Source of the DNA: Geobacteraceae bacterium | GTDB taxonomy: Bacteria > Desulfobacterota > Desulfuromonadia > Geobacterales > Pseudopelobacteraceae | Reading direction: 5' to 3' | Assembly (NCBI GenBank): GCA_013336525.1 | Contig: JAAXTM010000005.1 | Span: 1 to 64,000 of the forward strand | Length of the DNA: 64,000 bases | Shown here: in pieces, positions 8,418-17,815 of the stretch | How positions within the stretch are numbered: the first letter of the stretch is position 1 | How the letters are laid out: each line of letters begins with the position of its first letter | Translations under genes and position numbers: made by a program | The notes under the pieces: model-generated | What the model saw: the letters and a program-made list of their open reading frames with translations, nothing else | What the model was told of the DNA's origin: nothing | Databases searched by the model: none

Positions 8418-9719
8418 CTACATCTTTGGTAGAAAGATAAACAGCGAGACGGAAAGAAGAGCCAGCACCCACATACCAGCCTTGACCTCCCCTCCCCTCC
8501 CGGTACAGACCTTAAGCAGAACATATGTAATCATTCCGGATGTCATGCCTACACCAATATTGTAAGTAAATATCATCAGTACTATCGTTAAAAAAGCCGG
8601 AATCAGCTCTGTCAGATCATTAAAGTCGATCTGAATAATCGGCTTGATCATAAATGAGCCGATCACTATCAAGGCGATCCCATAGGCGTGCGGTGGAACA
8701 ATTGTAAAGAGCGGGGCAAAAAACAGCGACATGGCGAACAGAGCCGCAACCACTAAAGCGGTAAATCCGGTGCGTCCTCCCTCTTCGATACCGGCTGCTG
8801 ATTCAATATATGCACCTGTTGTGCTGGTGCCAAGGAGTGGGGCCGCCATGGTAGCCAGAGCATCTGCCAGCATGGGGCGCTCGATTTCCGGAAGATTACC
8901 ATTTTCATCCAGCAGGTCGGCCCGCATGGAAAGACCTATTAACGTGCCTATGGTATCCAGAAAAGCCATTATGAAGATGACCATCACCACTGGAAAGAAT
9001 TGCGGGGTAAGGGCGCCGGCAACATCCAGTTTGAACAGGATTGGTTCCAGCGATGGCGGCAGACTTACAATGCTTTCCGGGAGTGGAGTAATGCCCAAAA
9101 CAATCGATCCGACTGTGGTGGCGATTATGCCAATCACGAGAGCTCCATGTACCCGACGAGAGAGCAGCACCACCACCAGCATAAACCCGGCAACAGCCAG
9201 CAGCACGGAAGGCTGAGCCAGATTGCCCAGCCTGACCGGCGCTCCAGGCACACCAAGTACAACCAAGCCGGTTTCATTCAGTCCGATGAATGTTAAAAAA
9301 AGTCCGATGCCCACGGCAAAACTGGCCTTGAGTGACATGGGAATAGACTCGGCCAGCCAACTGCGTATTTTAAAAACCGTTAAAAGAGCAAAGAGCGCTC
9401 CAGCTATGAATACAGCACCCAGAGCTACCTGCCAAGTATAACCCATAACCTTTACAACCACAAAAGCGATAAATGCATTCTCACTCATGTAAGGCGCAAT
9501 GGCAAATGGACGCCGCGCCCATAACGCCATAATGGTCGTGCCTATAACAGCCGCCAGAATAGTAGCTGTTATAGACGCTCCTCTGGGAATGCCGGCGTTC
9601 TCAAGAATGGCAGGGTTGACGATGATAATGTAGGCCATCGTTAAAAACGTAGTCACGCCAGCAAGGGTTTCCTGGCGGTAACTTGTCTTATATCGTTTAA
9701 ACTCAAAGAATCTCTGCAT
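8418..9719 (-). CDS. NCS2-family purine permease (AzgA/GhxP-like)
   Basis: A 433-residue inner-membrane transporter with about 12-14 hydrophobic segments. The start (F-F-x-F-x-x-Y-x-T-x-x-x-E-x-x-A-G-x-T-T-F-L-T-M-A-Y) and the AFLDTIGTLIGLS and STTGAYIESAAGIEEGGRTG segments are those of the AzgA-like branch of the NCS2 family, proton symporters for adenine, guanine or hypoxanthine. It follows hpt by three bases in the same operon, which supports a role in taking up bases that Hpt converts to nucleotides. The exact substrate is inferred from this context. Confidence 0.85.
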   Translation of the reverse strand: MQRFFEFKRYKTSYRQETLAGVTTFLTMAYIIIVNPAILENAGIPRGASITATILAAVIGTTIMALWARRPFAIAPYMSENAFIAFVVVKVMGYTWQVALGAVFIAGALFALLTVFKIRSWLAESIPMSLKASFAVGIGLFLTFIGLNETGLVVLGVPGAPVRLGNLAQPSVLLAVAGFMLVVVLLSRRVHGALVIGIIATTVGSIVLGITPLPESIVSLPPSLEPILFKLDVAGALTPQFFPVVMVIFIMAFLDTIGTLIGLSMRADLLDENGNLPEIERPMLADALATMAAPLLGTSTTGAYIESAAGIEEGGRTGFTALVVAALFAMSLFFAPLFTIVPPHAYGIALIVIGSFMIKPIIQIDFNDLTELIPAFLTIVLMIFTYNIGVGMTSGMITYVLLKVCTGRGGEVKAGMWVLALLSVSLFIFLPKM

Positions 9720-9722
9720 TCG

Positions 9723-10274
9723 CTATAGTCCTTTTACCGCATAGATTCCAGGTGCATTGCGCCAATACCCCTTGTAATCCAACCCGTACCCGAACAGAAA
9801 ACGGTCTCCTATTTCAATTCCTGTAAAATCTGCCTTCATACCTGGAGTTACCTTGCGCAGGTGCAGTTTTTCAACCAAAACTGCCATAAAAACCTCAGTT
9901 GCACCCTCTTGACGGCAGTAGTCAGCTATTGCAGCAAGCGTTACACCCTCGTCAAGAATGTCGTCTAGCAACAGCACGGATCGACCTTTAAGGTTAAGTT
10001 GCGGCTTTACTGTCCACTGCAGGGTTGTACCGTTAGTATTGTGACCGTAGCGAGTGGCATGGACATAATCCACCTCCAGTGGAAACACAAGTTTGGTCAG
10101 TAACTGTCCAGTAAAGATCAACCCGCCATTCATAACGCAAAGTATGAGAGGGCGACTATCTTTAAGCTGACAGGTGATTTCCTGTGCCAGACGCTTGATA
10201 GCAATCTCTACATCAGCTTCTGACACCAACAGATCCGCTTCACTTTTAACAACATTGGCTTCTTCGATATTCAT
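9723..10274 (-). CDS. hpt: hypoxanthine-guanine phosphoribosyltransferase
   Basis: A 183-residue enzyme that transfers the phosphoribosyl group of PRPP to hypoxanthine or guanine, giving IMP or GMP. The PRPP loop VLLLDDILDEGVTL is present at about residues 100-113, and ILCVMNGGLIF and the C-terminal GDRFLFGYGLDYKGYWRN strand are typical of HGPRT. It overlaps the prmC stop by four bases (ATGA) and is followed by a purine permease, forming a salvage unit. Confidence 0.9.
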   Translation of the reverse strand: MNIEEANVVKSEADLLVSEADVEIAIKRLAQEITCQLKDSRPLILCVMNGGLIFTGQLLTKLVFPLEVDYVHATRYGHNTNGTTLQWTVKPQLNLKGRSVLLLDDILDEGVTLAAIADYCRQEGATEVFMAVLVEKLHLRKVTPGMKADFTGIEIGDRFLFGYGLDYKGYWRNAPGIYAVKGL

Positions 10275-11134
10275 ATGGTCTCCTTTAGTTGCGCTCCCAC
10301 GACTCTCATAATTCCGCCTGAATCAATAGCAATAACCGGATCCTGGAATTTGCCAACTTGTCGAAACAGCTGTTCGACATCGTGTGCTTGTCCAACGCCG
10401 ATCTCTACAAGCAACCACCCGTCATGGTTCAGATAATTGACTGATGACGGGATCAGCAATCTATAAATATCCAGACCATCACCACCTCCATCCAAAGCAG
10501 TCCGTGGATCATAATCACGGACTTCCTGATCAAGAGATTCAATATCTGTTGTAGGAATATATGGCGGGTTTGATACGATCAGGTCGAAACGGCGGCCGGC
10601 AACCGGAGCAAAGAGCGAACCAAGGAGAAATTCAATCGATGATCCATGTCTCAGAGCATTTCGGCCGGCAACTGTTAGTGCTGCATCTGAAATATCTGAG
10701 GCGGTGATATCTGCCATTGGTAGTTTTTTTTGCAGTGAAACAGCAACACACCCGCTCCCGGTACCGATATCCAGAACCGTGCGAGCATCCGGTTTCCGTG
10801 CTATGGCTTCTGACACCAGCAGTTCGGTATCAAAACGCGGAATCAGGACATCTGGTGTGACTTCGTAATCAAGGCCAAAGAACTCCTGGCTACCAAGAAT
10901 ATGCTGAAGTGGTTCCCTTCGTGCCCTGCGTGCTATCAGTGCCCGATATGCAGCCAGTTCACTGTCATTCAAAGGCTTGTCATATTGCAGATACAGACCC
11001 ACCCGATCAAGCCCCATTGCGGCACACAGCAGCCACTCAGCTTCCAGTCGCGCGTTCACTACTCCCTTGGAAAGAAGAAATTCCTTTGTCCAAGCGAGAA
11101 TTTTAAGTGTTGTCCAGGTTTCGGCTGCTGCCAT
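10271..11134 (-). CDS. prmC: peptide chain release factor N5-glutamine methyltransferase
   Basis: PrmC (HemK) methylates the glutamine of the GGQ motif in release factors RF1 and RF2 with S-adenosylmethionine. The N-terminal helical domain covers about 1-85; the SAM-binding motif DIGTGSGCVAVSL and the catalytic NPPYIP motif are both present. An upstream TTG at 11155 is possible, but the ATG at 11134 has GGAG five bases before it, so 287 residues is the better reading. prfA, its common neighbour, is not adjacent here. The gene is first in an operon with hpt and the permease, separated from nuoN by a strong hairpin. Confidence 0.9.
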   Translation of the reverse strand: MAAAETWTTLKILAWTKEFLLSKGVVNARLEAEWLLCAAMGLDRVGLYLQYDKPLNDSELAAYRALIARRARREPLQHILGSQEFFGLDYEVTPDVLIPRFDTELLVSEAIARKPDARTVLDIGTGSGCVAVSLQKKLPMADITASDISDAALTVAGRNALRHGSSIEFLLGSLFAPVAGRRFDLIVSNPPYIPTTDIESLDQEVRDYDPRTALDGGGDGLDIYRLLIPSSVNYLNHDGWLLVEIGVGQAHDVEQLFRQVGKFQDPVIAIDSGGIMRVVGAQLKETI

Positions 11135-11245
11135 TTCAGCTCCTGATATATTCAAACAATCATTTTATTGATTCCGTCATCTCATATTCAAGTTTGTCTA
11201 CTTTCTGCCAGAAATGAAGAGATATCAACTTCAAACTTTTTAATT

Positions 11246-11280
11246 ACAAAGGGCGGTCTCTGTAAGAGACCGCCCTTTGT
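11246..11280 (-). terminator. strong hairpin after the nuo operon
   Basis: A perfect 15-bp inverted repeat (11246-11260 with 11266-11280) with a five-base loop lies 22 bases beyond the nuoN stop and upstream of prmC. The following sequence on the minus strand is A/T-rich but has only a broken U-tract. It most likely ends or insulates the nuo transcript and may protect its 3' end. Confidence 0.75.
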
Positions 11281-11302
11281 TGATGTCATATGTGTAAACT
11301 GA

Positions 11303-12760
11303 CTATATAAGCTTAACAGCCATCTGGGCATACTCAAGAATTACTGATGGTACAATGCCTGGTATTAGTGTGCCGACAGCTGCGATAACTATAGCTAAGG
11401 CGATAGGAGCTGTGACTTTAACCCATTCAAATTCCTCGGTAGACTCTTTGAAATACATGTAGACCATGATACGCAGATAGTAATAGACGGATGCGGCACT
11501 GTTAAGCACACCAATGACAGCCAACCAGATATAACCCTCCTGAATAGCACCTGAGAACAGATAAAACTTACCAATAAAACCGGCGGCAGGTGGAACGCCT
11601 GCCAAAGAAAAGAGGAATAGTGTCATGGCAAGTGCTAGTAACGGATGTTTAAACCCAAGACCGGCAAAGTCAGAAACGTTGCCATTAGTTTCACCTTTTT
11701 TAGTCACAAGGATAATAATTGCAAAAGCACCGATATTCATAAATGCATAAGAGAGCATATAAAAGAGAATGCCTGCTATCCCGGTACCATTTCCAGCAGT
11801 AAAACCAACCAGTGCGTAACCGGCATGAGCAATAGAGGAATAAGCAAGGATACGTTTGATATTATCCTGGCGCAACGCAGTGATGTTACCAACCGTCATT
11901 GTAAGAACAGCTAAAACCCAAAGCACCTGACTCCACTCGACCTGAAGAGTAGGAAGCGCAACAAGAAAAATACGCAGCAGAGCAGCAAAACCGGCAGCTT
12001 TCGGCCCGGCAGACATAAAAGCAGTCATAGGTGTAGGAGCGCCCTCGTATACATCAGGCGTCCACATATGAAACGGAGCTGCGGCAATTTTAAATGCAAA
12101 ACCGGTCATCATTAGCAGCATACCGGCTACTAGCATAATATTGGTAGTAGGCAGTGTCATCTGACCAACAACTTCTGCAATCTTAAAAAGACGTGTTGTT
12201 CCGGTTGCGCCGTAAATAAGGGCCATACCGTACAGCATAAAACCAGTAGAAAAGGCTCCGAGCAGGAAGTATTTGAGACCTGCTTCGTTTGACTTTTTGT
12301 TACCCCTGTTAAATCCGGCAAGAACGTAGAGGGCAACAGACATGACTTCAAGGCCGAGAAAGATCGTCATGAGGTCGGTACCGGACGCCATTAGCATCAT
12401 GCCAACGACTGAGAAGAGGATCAGCGGATAAAGCTCGCCGTGATTACACCCTTCACGCTCCATGTAGCTATCTGAAATCAGGACAGCCAATCCGGCTGCA
12501 ACCAGGAATGTCATCTTGAAGAATGTTGCAAAATTATCAAGAACCACAGAACCACTGAAACTCTCAATGTGGGCTCCCCATCCAATTGCAACCAGAACTC
12601 CCGCTGCAATTATTCCGAGAAAACTAATGTACGCCAGGTTTGACTTCTTTCCGCCTGGTACAAAAACATTGATCAGCAGAAGAATCATGGCCAGCACGGA
12701 GAGAAGTATCTCAGGTAGAATCGGCGCCATGTTGACGGCTGGAATTAAAATCATGTCCAT
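11303..12760 (-). CDS. nuoN: NADH-quinone oxidoreductase subunit N
   Basis: A 485-residue antiporter-like membrane subunit of complex I, last gene of the operon. About 14 transmembrane helices are evident. The Mrp-type motif FKIAAAPFHMWTPDVYEGAP carries the lysine and WxPD signature of the proton channel, and the region around residues 225-320 is the conserved proton-conducting core. It acts with NuoL and NuoM in proton translocation driven by quinone reduction. The ATG at 12760 follows GGAGG. A hairpin closes the operon downstream. Confidence 0.95.
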   Translation of the reverse strand: MDMILIPAVNMAPILPEILLSVLAMILLLINVFVPGGKKSNLAYISFLGIIAAGVLVAIGWGAHIESFSGSVVLDNFATFFKMTFLVAAGLAVLISDSYMEREGCNHGELYPLILFSVVGMMLMASGTDLMTIFLGLEVMSVALYVLAGFNRGNKKSNEAGLKYFLLGAFSTGFMLYGMALIYGATGTTRLFKIAEVVGQMTLPTTNIMLVAGMLLMMTGFAFKIAAAPFHMWTPDVYEGAPTPMTAFMSAGPKAAGFAALLRIFLVALPTLQVEWSQVLWVLAVLTMTVGNITALRQDNIKRILAYSSIAHAGYALVGFTAGNGTGIAGILFYMLSYAFMNIGAFAIIILVTKKGETNGNVSDFAGLGFKHPLLALAMTLFLFSLAGVPPAAGFIGKFYLFSGAIQEGYIWLAVIGVLNSAASVYYYLRIMVYMYFKESTEEFEWVKVTAPIALAIVIAAVGTLIPGIVPSVILEYAQMAVKLI

Positions 12761-12797
12761 CTAAAATATCCTCCGGTCGGATTGACTCATAATTTAA

Positions 12798-14444
12798 TTA
12801 CTTTGCAGCGTGCGGATTAGCAACTGGTGCTGCAGGTGACTCGACTACAGGATGCCCTGCAGGCATATTGACAGCCGGATGACCAGGAGGCATTGCGCTC
12901 GCAGGAACACCAGCAGGCATTTGAGTTGGATCAACGCAAGGAATTGCCATAGCGTTTACCGATGCAACACGGACCTGTGCAACGAGTTTCTTTATTGCCG
13001 GATCCATTTTGTCAATAAACGGCTTGGGATAAAAACCCAGGAAGAAAATCAGCACAACAAGAGGAACCATTATTGTGATCTCTCGAGCATTCAGATCAAG
13101 CAGTTTCTGATTCTTAGGATTATCAAGCTCTCCAAACATAACACGCTGGAATACCCATAACATATAAACAGCAGAAAGAATTACTCCGCTTGTTGCAACA
13201 ATGGTCCACCAACGCAACTGGCTTTCAAAAGCGCCAAGCAAAATAAGGAATTCACCGACGAATCCATTTGTACCTGGTAAGCCGACGGATGAGAAGGTAA
13301 CTATCATGAATATTGTTGCAAATACAGGCATCTGCTTTGACAAACCACCAAAATCGGTAATCAGACGGGTATGCCGGCGCTCGTATATGAACCCGACAAT
13401 AAGGAACAGTGCGCCTGTTGAGATACCGTGGTTAATCATCTGCAGCATACCACCGGTAATCCCCTCAGTATTGAAAGCAAATATGCCTAGCATTACAAAG
13501 CCGAGGTGGGCAACAGATGAATAGGCAACGAGTTTTTTAACATCCTCTTGAACCATAGCAACAAGTGCAGCGTAGATAATGCCGATGACAGCAAGAGTTG
13601 CAATAAACGGAGCAAATTTGTGTGCAGCCTCAGGGAATAAAGGAATAGCAAAACGCACATAACCGTAGGTGCCCATTTTCAGCAATACAGCTGCCAAGAT
13701 AACAGAACCGGCTGTAGGTGCTTCGGTATGCGCGTCAGGCAACCAGGTATGAAGCGGGAACATCGGCACCTTGATTGCGAAGGCGAAAGCAAACGCCATG
13801 AACAGCCAAATCTGTGTAGCCATATCAAGCTTGAGATCAAAGAATTGAAGCAGGCCAAAATCGGTGATGCCTGCCTGCATCCCCTTGAAATACAGGAAGA
13901 TAAGAGCAACCAACATGAGAAGAGAGCCAACCATTGTGTAAATAAAGAACTTTACGGCAGCATATATTTTATTCTTGCCACCCCAGATACCGATCATGAA
14001 ATACATAGGAATCAACATGACTTCCCAGAAAATGTAAAACAGGAACAGGTCGAGCGAAATGAAAGCTCCCAACATGCCCGTTTCGAGCAAGAGCAGACAG
14101 ACCATGTACTCCTTAACCTTCTCTTCAACAGCTGTATAGGTTGAGAGAACGGCAATCGGCATAATAAAGGTCGTCAAGATCACAAGCCAAAGGCTGATTC
14201 CATCAATACCGATATTGTAGCGCATGATAAACGGCCCAGCAGCAATCCAAGGCACATTTTCTACAAACTGGAACTCTGCGTTGGTCTGGAAGCCAGTCAG
14301 AATTAGCAGCGATACCAGGAAAGTCACAATTGTTACCGCGAGGGTGACATTCCGGAGTACTCCTTTGCTGTCTTTCGGGATGAATAGTAGCAGAAGGACA
14401 CCCAGTATCGGCAGGAATGTCGTCAGGCTCAGTACGTTACTCAT
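12798..14444 (-). CDS. nuoM: NADH-quinone oxidoreductase subunit M with Met/Pro/His-rich tail
   Basis: A 548-residue antiporter-like subunit with about 14 membrane helices. The channel motif VPMFPLHTWLPDAHTEAPT is intact. After the last helix (about residue 475) the protein continues into a non-standard polar tail. Residues 509-535 form three nine-residue repeats, MPAGVPASA, MPPGHPAVN and MPAGHPVVE, followed by a Pro/Ala/His end. Typical NuoM proteins end soon after the last helix at 490-510 residues. The core assignment is secure; the tail has no assigned role. Confidence 0.95.
   Translation of the reverse strand: MSNVLSLTTFLPILGVLLLLFIPKDSKGVLRNVTLAVTIVTFLVSLLILTGFQTNAEFQFVENVPWIAAGPFIMRYNIGIDGISLWLVILTTFIMPIAVLSTYTAVEEKVKEYMVCLLLLETGMLGAFISLDLFLFYIFWEVMLIPMYFMIGIWGGKNKIYAAVKFFIYTMVGSLLMLVALIFLYFKGMQAGITDFGLLQFFDLKLDMATQIWLFMAFAFAFAIKVPMFPLHTWLPDAHTEAPTAGSVILAAVLLKMGTYGYVRFAIPLFPEAAHKFAPFIATLAVIGIIYAALVAMVQEDVKKLVAYSSVAHLGFVMLGIFAFNTEGITGGMLQMINHGISTGALFLIVGFIYERRHTRLITDFGGLSKQMPVFATIFMIVTFSSVGLPGTNGFVGEFLILLGAFESQLRWWTIVATSGVILSAVYMLWVFQRVMFGELDNPKNQKLLDLNAREITIMVPLVVLIFFLGFYPKPFIDKMDPAIKKLVAQVRVASVNAMAIPCVDPTQMPAGVPASAMPPGHPAVNMPAGHPVVESPAAPVANPHAAK
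12840..12920 (-). repeat. three 27-bp in-frame repeats in the nuoM tail
   Basis: Three consecutive 27-base units encode nine-residue repeats of the form M-P-(A/P)-G-(H/V)-P-x-x-x. The DNA copies differ at several third positions, so the protein pattern, not just recent slippage, appears to be kept. Confidence 0.7.
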
Positions 14445-14482
14445 GAATTCGTGCTCCTTTATACAAAGTGCTTAGGAATTAG

Positions 14483-16477
14483 TTATTTAAAGATATAGTA
14501 ACCAAGCATTACGACAACACCAAGCGCCATTGAGAACGCATAATTATAGATGTAGCCGGACTGCACATAGCGGAAGATACCACTCAGACCCATTACGACA
14601 TTGGCAACACCGTTAACTACTCCGTCAATAACAAGGACGTCAAATCCCTTCCAGAGAAACTGACCTGCTGCCTTGCATGGGTTAACAAAGATAAAGTCAT
14701 ACAGTTCATCTATGTACCACTTATTGTATACAACACGATGAAGCGTCGGGAATGCGGCAACGAATTTTCCTGGTAGTTCGGTATTCTTAACATACATTGT
14801 AAATGCTATCGCAATTCCGATTAGAGCGATAACAACCGACAGCCCCATCAGCCCCCATTCAATTGCGTGGCTTGGATGAGCGCCGTGGTGTGCGTATGTA
14901 CTTCCATATTCATTTGCCAAAGCAAATACCGGTTCCAACCAGTGCTCAAAATAATTAGGGAGCATCCCCAGAATTTTAGGCATTCCGATATAACCGCCAA
15001 CAGCGGCAAGTGCGCCAAGAACCATCAGTGGAATGGTAATTACCAGCGGAGACTCATGCAGGTAGCTCTTGGCCTTTGAATTTATACGGCACTCACCGAA
15101 AAAGGTCATAAATACCAGACGGAACATATAGAAGGCGGTAAAACAGGCAGCTACTGCACCAATTCCCCAAAGAACTACATTTAGATTACCATGATATGAA
15201 TTTGCAAAGGCCATCCAGAGGATTTCGTCTTTTGAGAAGAAACCTGAGAATCCCGGGATACCTGATATAGCAATTGTAGAAACGAGAAAGGTTATGAAGG
15301 TAATCGGCATCGCTTTACGCAGTCCCCCCATATTCCTCATGTCCTGAGCATCATCGTGCGCATGTATCTTATGGAGAGCATGATGCATGGCATGAATAAC
15401 AGAACCGGAACCAAGGAACAAGCAGGCTTTGAAGAAGGCATGAGTCATCAGGTGGAAAATACCGGCACTGAAAGCGCCGACTCCCATTGCAAGAAACATG
15501 AAGCCGAGCTGTGAGACAGTTGAGTAAGCCAGTACGCGTTTAATGTCGTTTTGTGCCGTACCGATTGTAGCAGCAAAGATAGCTGTCGCTGCACCAACTA
15601 CGGCAATTACCATCATGGTTTCAGGCGATTTAATAAAAACGAAGCTCATTCTTCCTATCATATAAACACCTGCAGTTACCATCGTGGCAGCGTGAATAAG
15701 TGCAGAAACAGGTGTTGGGCCTTCCATTGCGTCAGGCAACCAGGTAAAGAGTGGAATCTGAGCAGATTTACCTGTAGCACCGACGAAAAAGCATAATGTT
15801 GCAAATGTAACAACACCACCAAATGGGAGCAGGTGCGAAGCAGCTTTAATTTCAACAAAGTTTATAGTCCATATATTATGGTTACTACCGAACCACCAAT
15901 AGAGCGTAAACAGACCGATCAGAAATCCAAAGTCACCAACACGGTTCATGACAAATGCTTTTTTAGCGGCATCACCGGCTGATTTTTTATGAAAATAATA
16001 ACCAATCAGCAGGTATGAACAAAGGCCAACCCCTTCCCAACCGATGAACATAACCAGCATATTGCTGCCGAGTACCAGCAGAAGCATCGACATGCAGAAA
16101 AGATTCAGATAAGCGAAGAAACGATAGAAACCTTCCTCACCATGCATGTAACCAATCGAATAGAGATGAATCAGTGAACCAACACCGGTCACAACCATTA
16201 ACATAATCACTGACAGAGGATCTACCAGGAAGGCCATGTCAGCTTTAAAGTTGCCTGAGTGGATCCACGGAAAAAGTACTTTTTCAAATACTCTCTGCTC
16301 CGGTGGCAGGCCGATCATCTGCATGAGTATTCCGCATGATACCAAGAATGACAGAAAGATCATCAGCGTACCAATTCCGCCGATCACGGCCTCATTCTTG
16401 ATCTTTTTCCCGAAGAGTCCGTTGATCAGGAACCCGATGAGCGGGAATAGCGGGATTAGCCATACTTTGTCAAACAT
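14483..16477 (-). CDS. nuoL: NADH-quinone oxidoreductase subunit L
   Basis: The largest antiporter-like subunit, 664 residues and about 16 membrane helices, including the long lateral helix region near the C-terminus that braces the membrane arm. The motif KSAQIPLFTWLPDAMEGPTP is intact, and the histidine-rich loop HAMHHALHKIHAHDDAQ near residue 365 is longer than usual in histidine. It lies between nuoK and nuoM in the usual order, with AAGGAG before the ATG. Confidence 0.95.
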   Translation of the reverse strand: MFDKVWLIPLFPLIGFLINGLFGKKIKNEAVIGGIGTLMIFLSFLVSCGILMQMIGLPPEQRVFEKVLFPWIHSGNFKADMAFLVDPLSVIMLMVVTGVGSLIHLYSIGYMHGEEGFYRFFAYLNLFCMSMLLLVLGSNMLVMFIGWEGVGLCSYLLIGYYFHKKSAGDAAKKAFVMNRVGDFGFLIGLFTLYWWFGSNHNIWTINFVEIKAASHLLPFGGVVTFATLCFFVGATGKSAQIPLFTWLPDAMEGPTPVSALIHAATMVTAGVYMIGRMSFVFIKSPETMMVIAVVGAATAIFAATIGTAQNDIKRVLAYSTVSQLGFMFLAMGVGAFSAGIFHLMTHAFFKACLFLGSGSVIHAMHHALHKIHAHDDAQDMRNMGGLRKAMPITFITFLVSTIAISGIPGFSGFFSKDEILWMAFANSYHGNLNVVLWGIGAVAACFTAFYMFRLVFMTFFGECRINSKAKSYLHESPLVITIPLMVLGALAAVGGYIGMPKILGMLPNYFEHWLEPVFALANEYGSTYAHHGAHPSHAIEWGLMGLSVVIALIGIAIAFTMYVKNTELPGKFVAAFPTLHRVVYNKWYIDELYDFIFVNPCKAAGQFLWKGFDVLVIDGVVNGVANVVMGLSGIFRYVQSGYIYNYAFSMALGVVVMLGYYIFK

Positions 16478-16532
16478 GTAAGACTCCTTTTATGCAATCA
16501 TTAAACGTTGTCGTAATGGGTGTGCTGCTGAT

Positions 16533-16835
16533 CTACCACTTCATCAAATTAGCGTCATCTACATCTATTGATTCTTTATTGTTGTAGAAAGATATGAAAA
16601 GTGCCAGACCGACAGCAGCTTCAGCAGCGGCTACAGTCATTATGAAAAAAACGAATATCTGACCATCGAGATTTCCAAGATAACGGGAAAATGCTACAAA
16701 AGTCAGGTTAACGGCATTAAGCATTAGCTCAATGCACATAAACATTACGATAGCATTTTTGCGGGTCAGGACGCCTATAGTACCGATTGAAAAAAGTACA
16801 GCGCTTACGATGAGATAGCTGTTCAGGTTTTCCAT
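16533..16835 (-). CDS. nuoK: NADH-quinone oxidoreductase subunit K
   Basis: A 100-residue membrane subunit with three helices. The two buried glutamates needed for proton transfer are present in [11 protein letters not shown] and [11 protein letters not shown]. It is of normal length and sits between nuoJ and nuoL, with an AGAGGG ribosome site. Confidence 0.95.
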   Translation of the reverse strand: MENLNSYLIVSAVLFSIGTIGVLTRKNAIVMFMCIELMLNAVNLTFVAFSRYLGNLDGQIFVFFIMTVAAAEAAVGLALFISFYNNKESIDVDDANLMKW

Positions 16836-16849
16836 GAAATATATCCCTC

Positions 16850-17353
16850 TTATATTTTTTTCTTGGCCAGAATGACCGCGCCGACTATTGCAACTAAAAG
16901 CAGAATTGATGTTATTTCAAATGGCAGCAAAAAGTTTGTAAACATTTCTTTACCAATCAGCTCTGTATGACCGATATTTTTTATCATGTCACCGCTGTAC
17001 GGACCTGTTGGAACGGCTGCTCGGCTTCTCATGAGCACAAATGCAATATTCAGTAACGTGAAGAAACCGATGATTGATCCGAAAATAAGCTTATGAGAAT
17101 GTTTTTTCGAAGCATCAATTCTGATATTCAACAACATAATCGTAAACACTATCAAAACCATAATAGCGCCGGCATATACCATCACCTGTACAGCTGCCAT
17201 AAATGGAGCGTCCAGCATGACATAATATGTAGCCAGACAGAAAAATGTCATTATTAGCGATAGCGCACTATTGATCGGATTTTTGCAGGTGATCACCAGA
17301 ATAGCCGATACTATTGCTACTAAAGTTATAATGAGAAAGAAGAGGGTTTCCAT
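16850..17353 (-). CDS. nuoJ: NADH-quinone oxidoreductase subunit J
   Basis: A 167-residue membrane subunit with five helices. The conserved [18 protein letters not shown] helix, which contains the flexible pi-bulge region linked to quinone reduction, is present at about residues 58-75. AAGGAG lies before the ATG at 17353. Order and length are normal for complex I. Confidence 0.94.
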   Translation of the reverse strand: METLFFLIITLVAIVSAILVITCKNPINSALSLIMTFFCLATYYVMLDAPFMAAVQVMVYAGAIMVLIVFTIMLLNIRIDASKKHSHKLIFGSIIGFFTLLNIAFVLMRSRAAVPTGPYSGDMIKNIGHTELIGKEMFTNFLLPFEITSILLLVAIVGAVILAKKKI

Positions 17354-17364
17354 GCACTGCTCCT

Positions 17365-17769
17365 TTATTGCTTTTCTAAGAGACGTTCTTTGGAATAAAT
17401 AAAGTCCTGACGAGAATAATTTGCCAACTCGAACTCACCCGTCATCTTGAGAGCGTCAACCGGGCAGGCCTCAACACAATATCCGCAAAAGATACAACGC
17501 AGCATATCAATCTCATATACTGTGGCATATTTATCATGATTGGCATCTTCACCAGCTTCAACTGTGATACATTTTGCAGGACAAACTGTAGGGCAGAGAT
17601 AGCAAGCCACACACTTCGCTTTACTATGAGACACCTTAAGGGCGTGAAGTCCGCGGAACCGCTCGGCAACCTTGGGGCGTTCATCTGGGTACTGAAGTGT
17701 TACCGGCTTCATAAACATGTGTTTCAATGTAATTTTCATGCCGTTTATAATCGGTGTAATCGGATTCAT
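17365..17769 (-). CDS. nuoI: NADH-quinone oxidoreductase subunit I
   Basis: A 134-residue iron-sulfur subunit of the hydrophilic arm. It has two 4Fe-4S motifs, CVACYLCPTVCP (N6a) and CIFCGYCVEACP (N6b), which pass electrons from NuoG towards NuoB. It is slightly shorter than E. coli NuoI. It is followed 11 bases later by nuoJ. Confidence 0.95.
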   Translation of the reverse strand: MNPITPIINGMKITLKHMFMKPVTLQYPDERPKVAERFRGLHALKVSHSKAKCVACYLCPTVCPAKCITVEAGEDANHDKYATVYEIDMLRCIFCGYCVEACPVDALKMTGEFELANYSRQDFIYSKERLLEKQ

Positions 17770-17815
17770 ATATCCATCCTCGTTTCTGAAATAACTCTAT
17801 TCAATTCAGCGGGTA

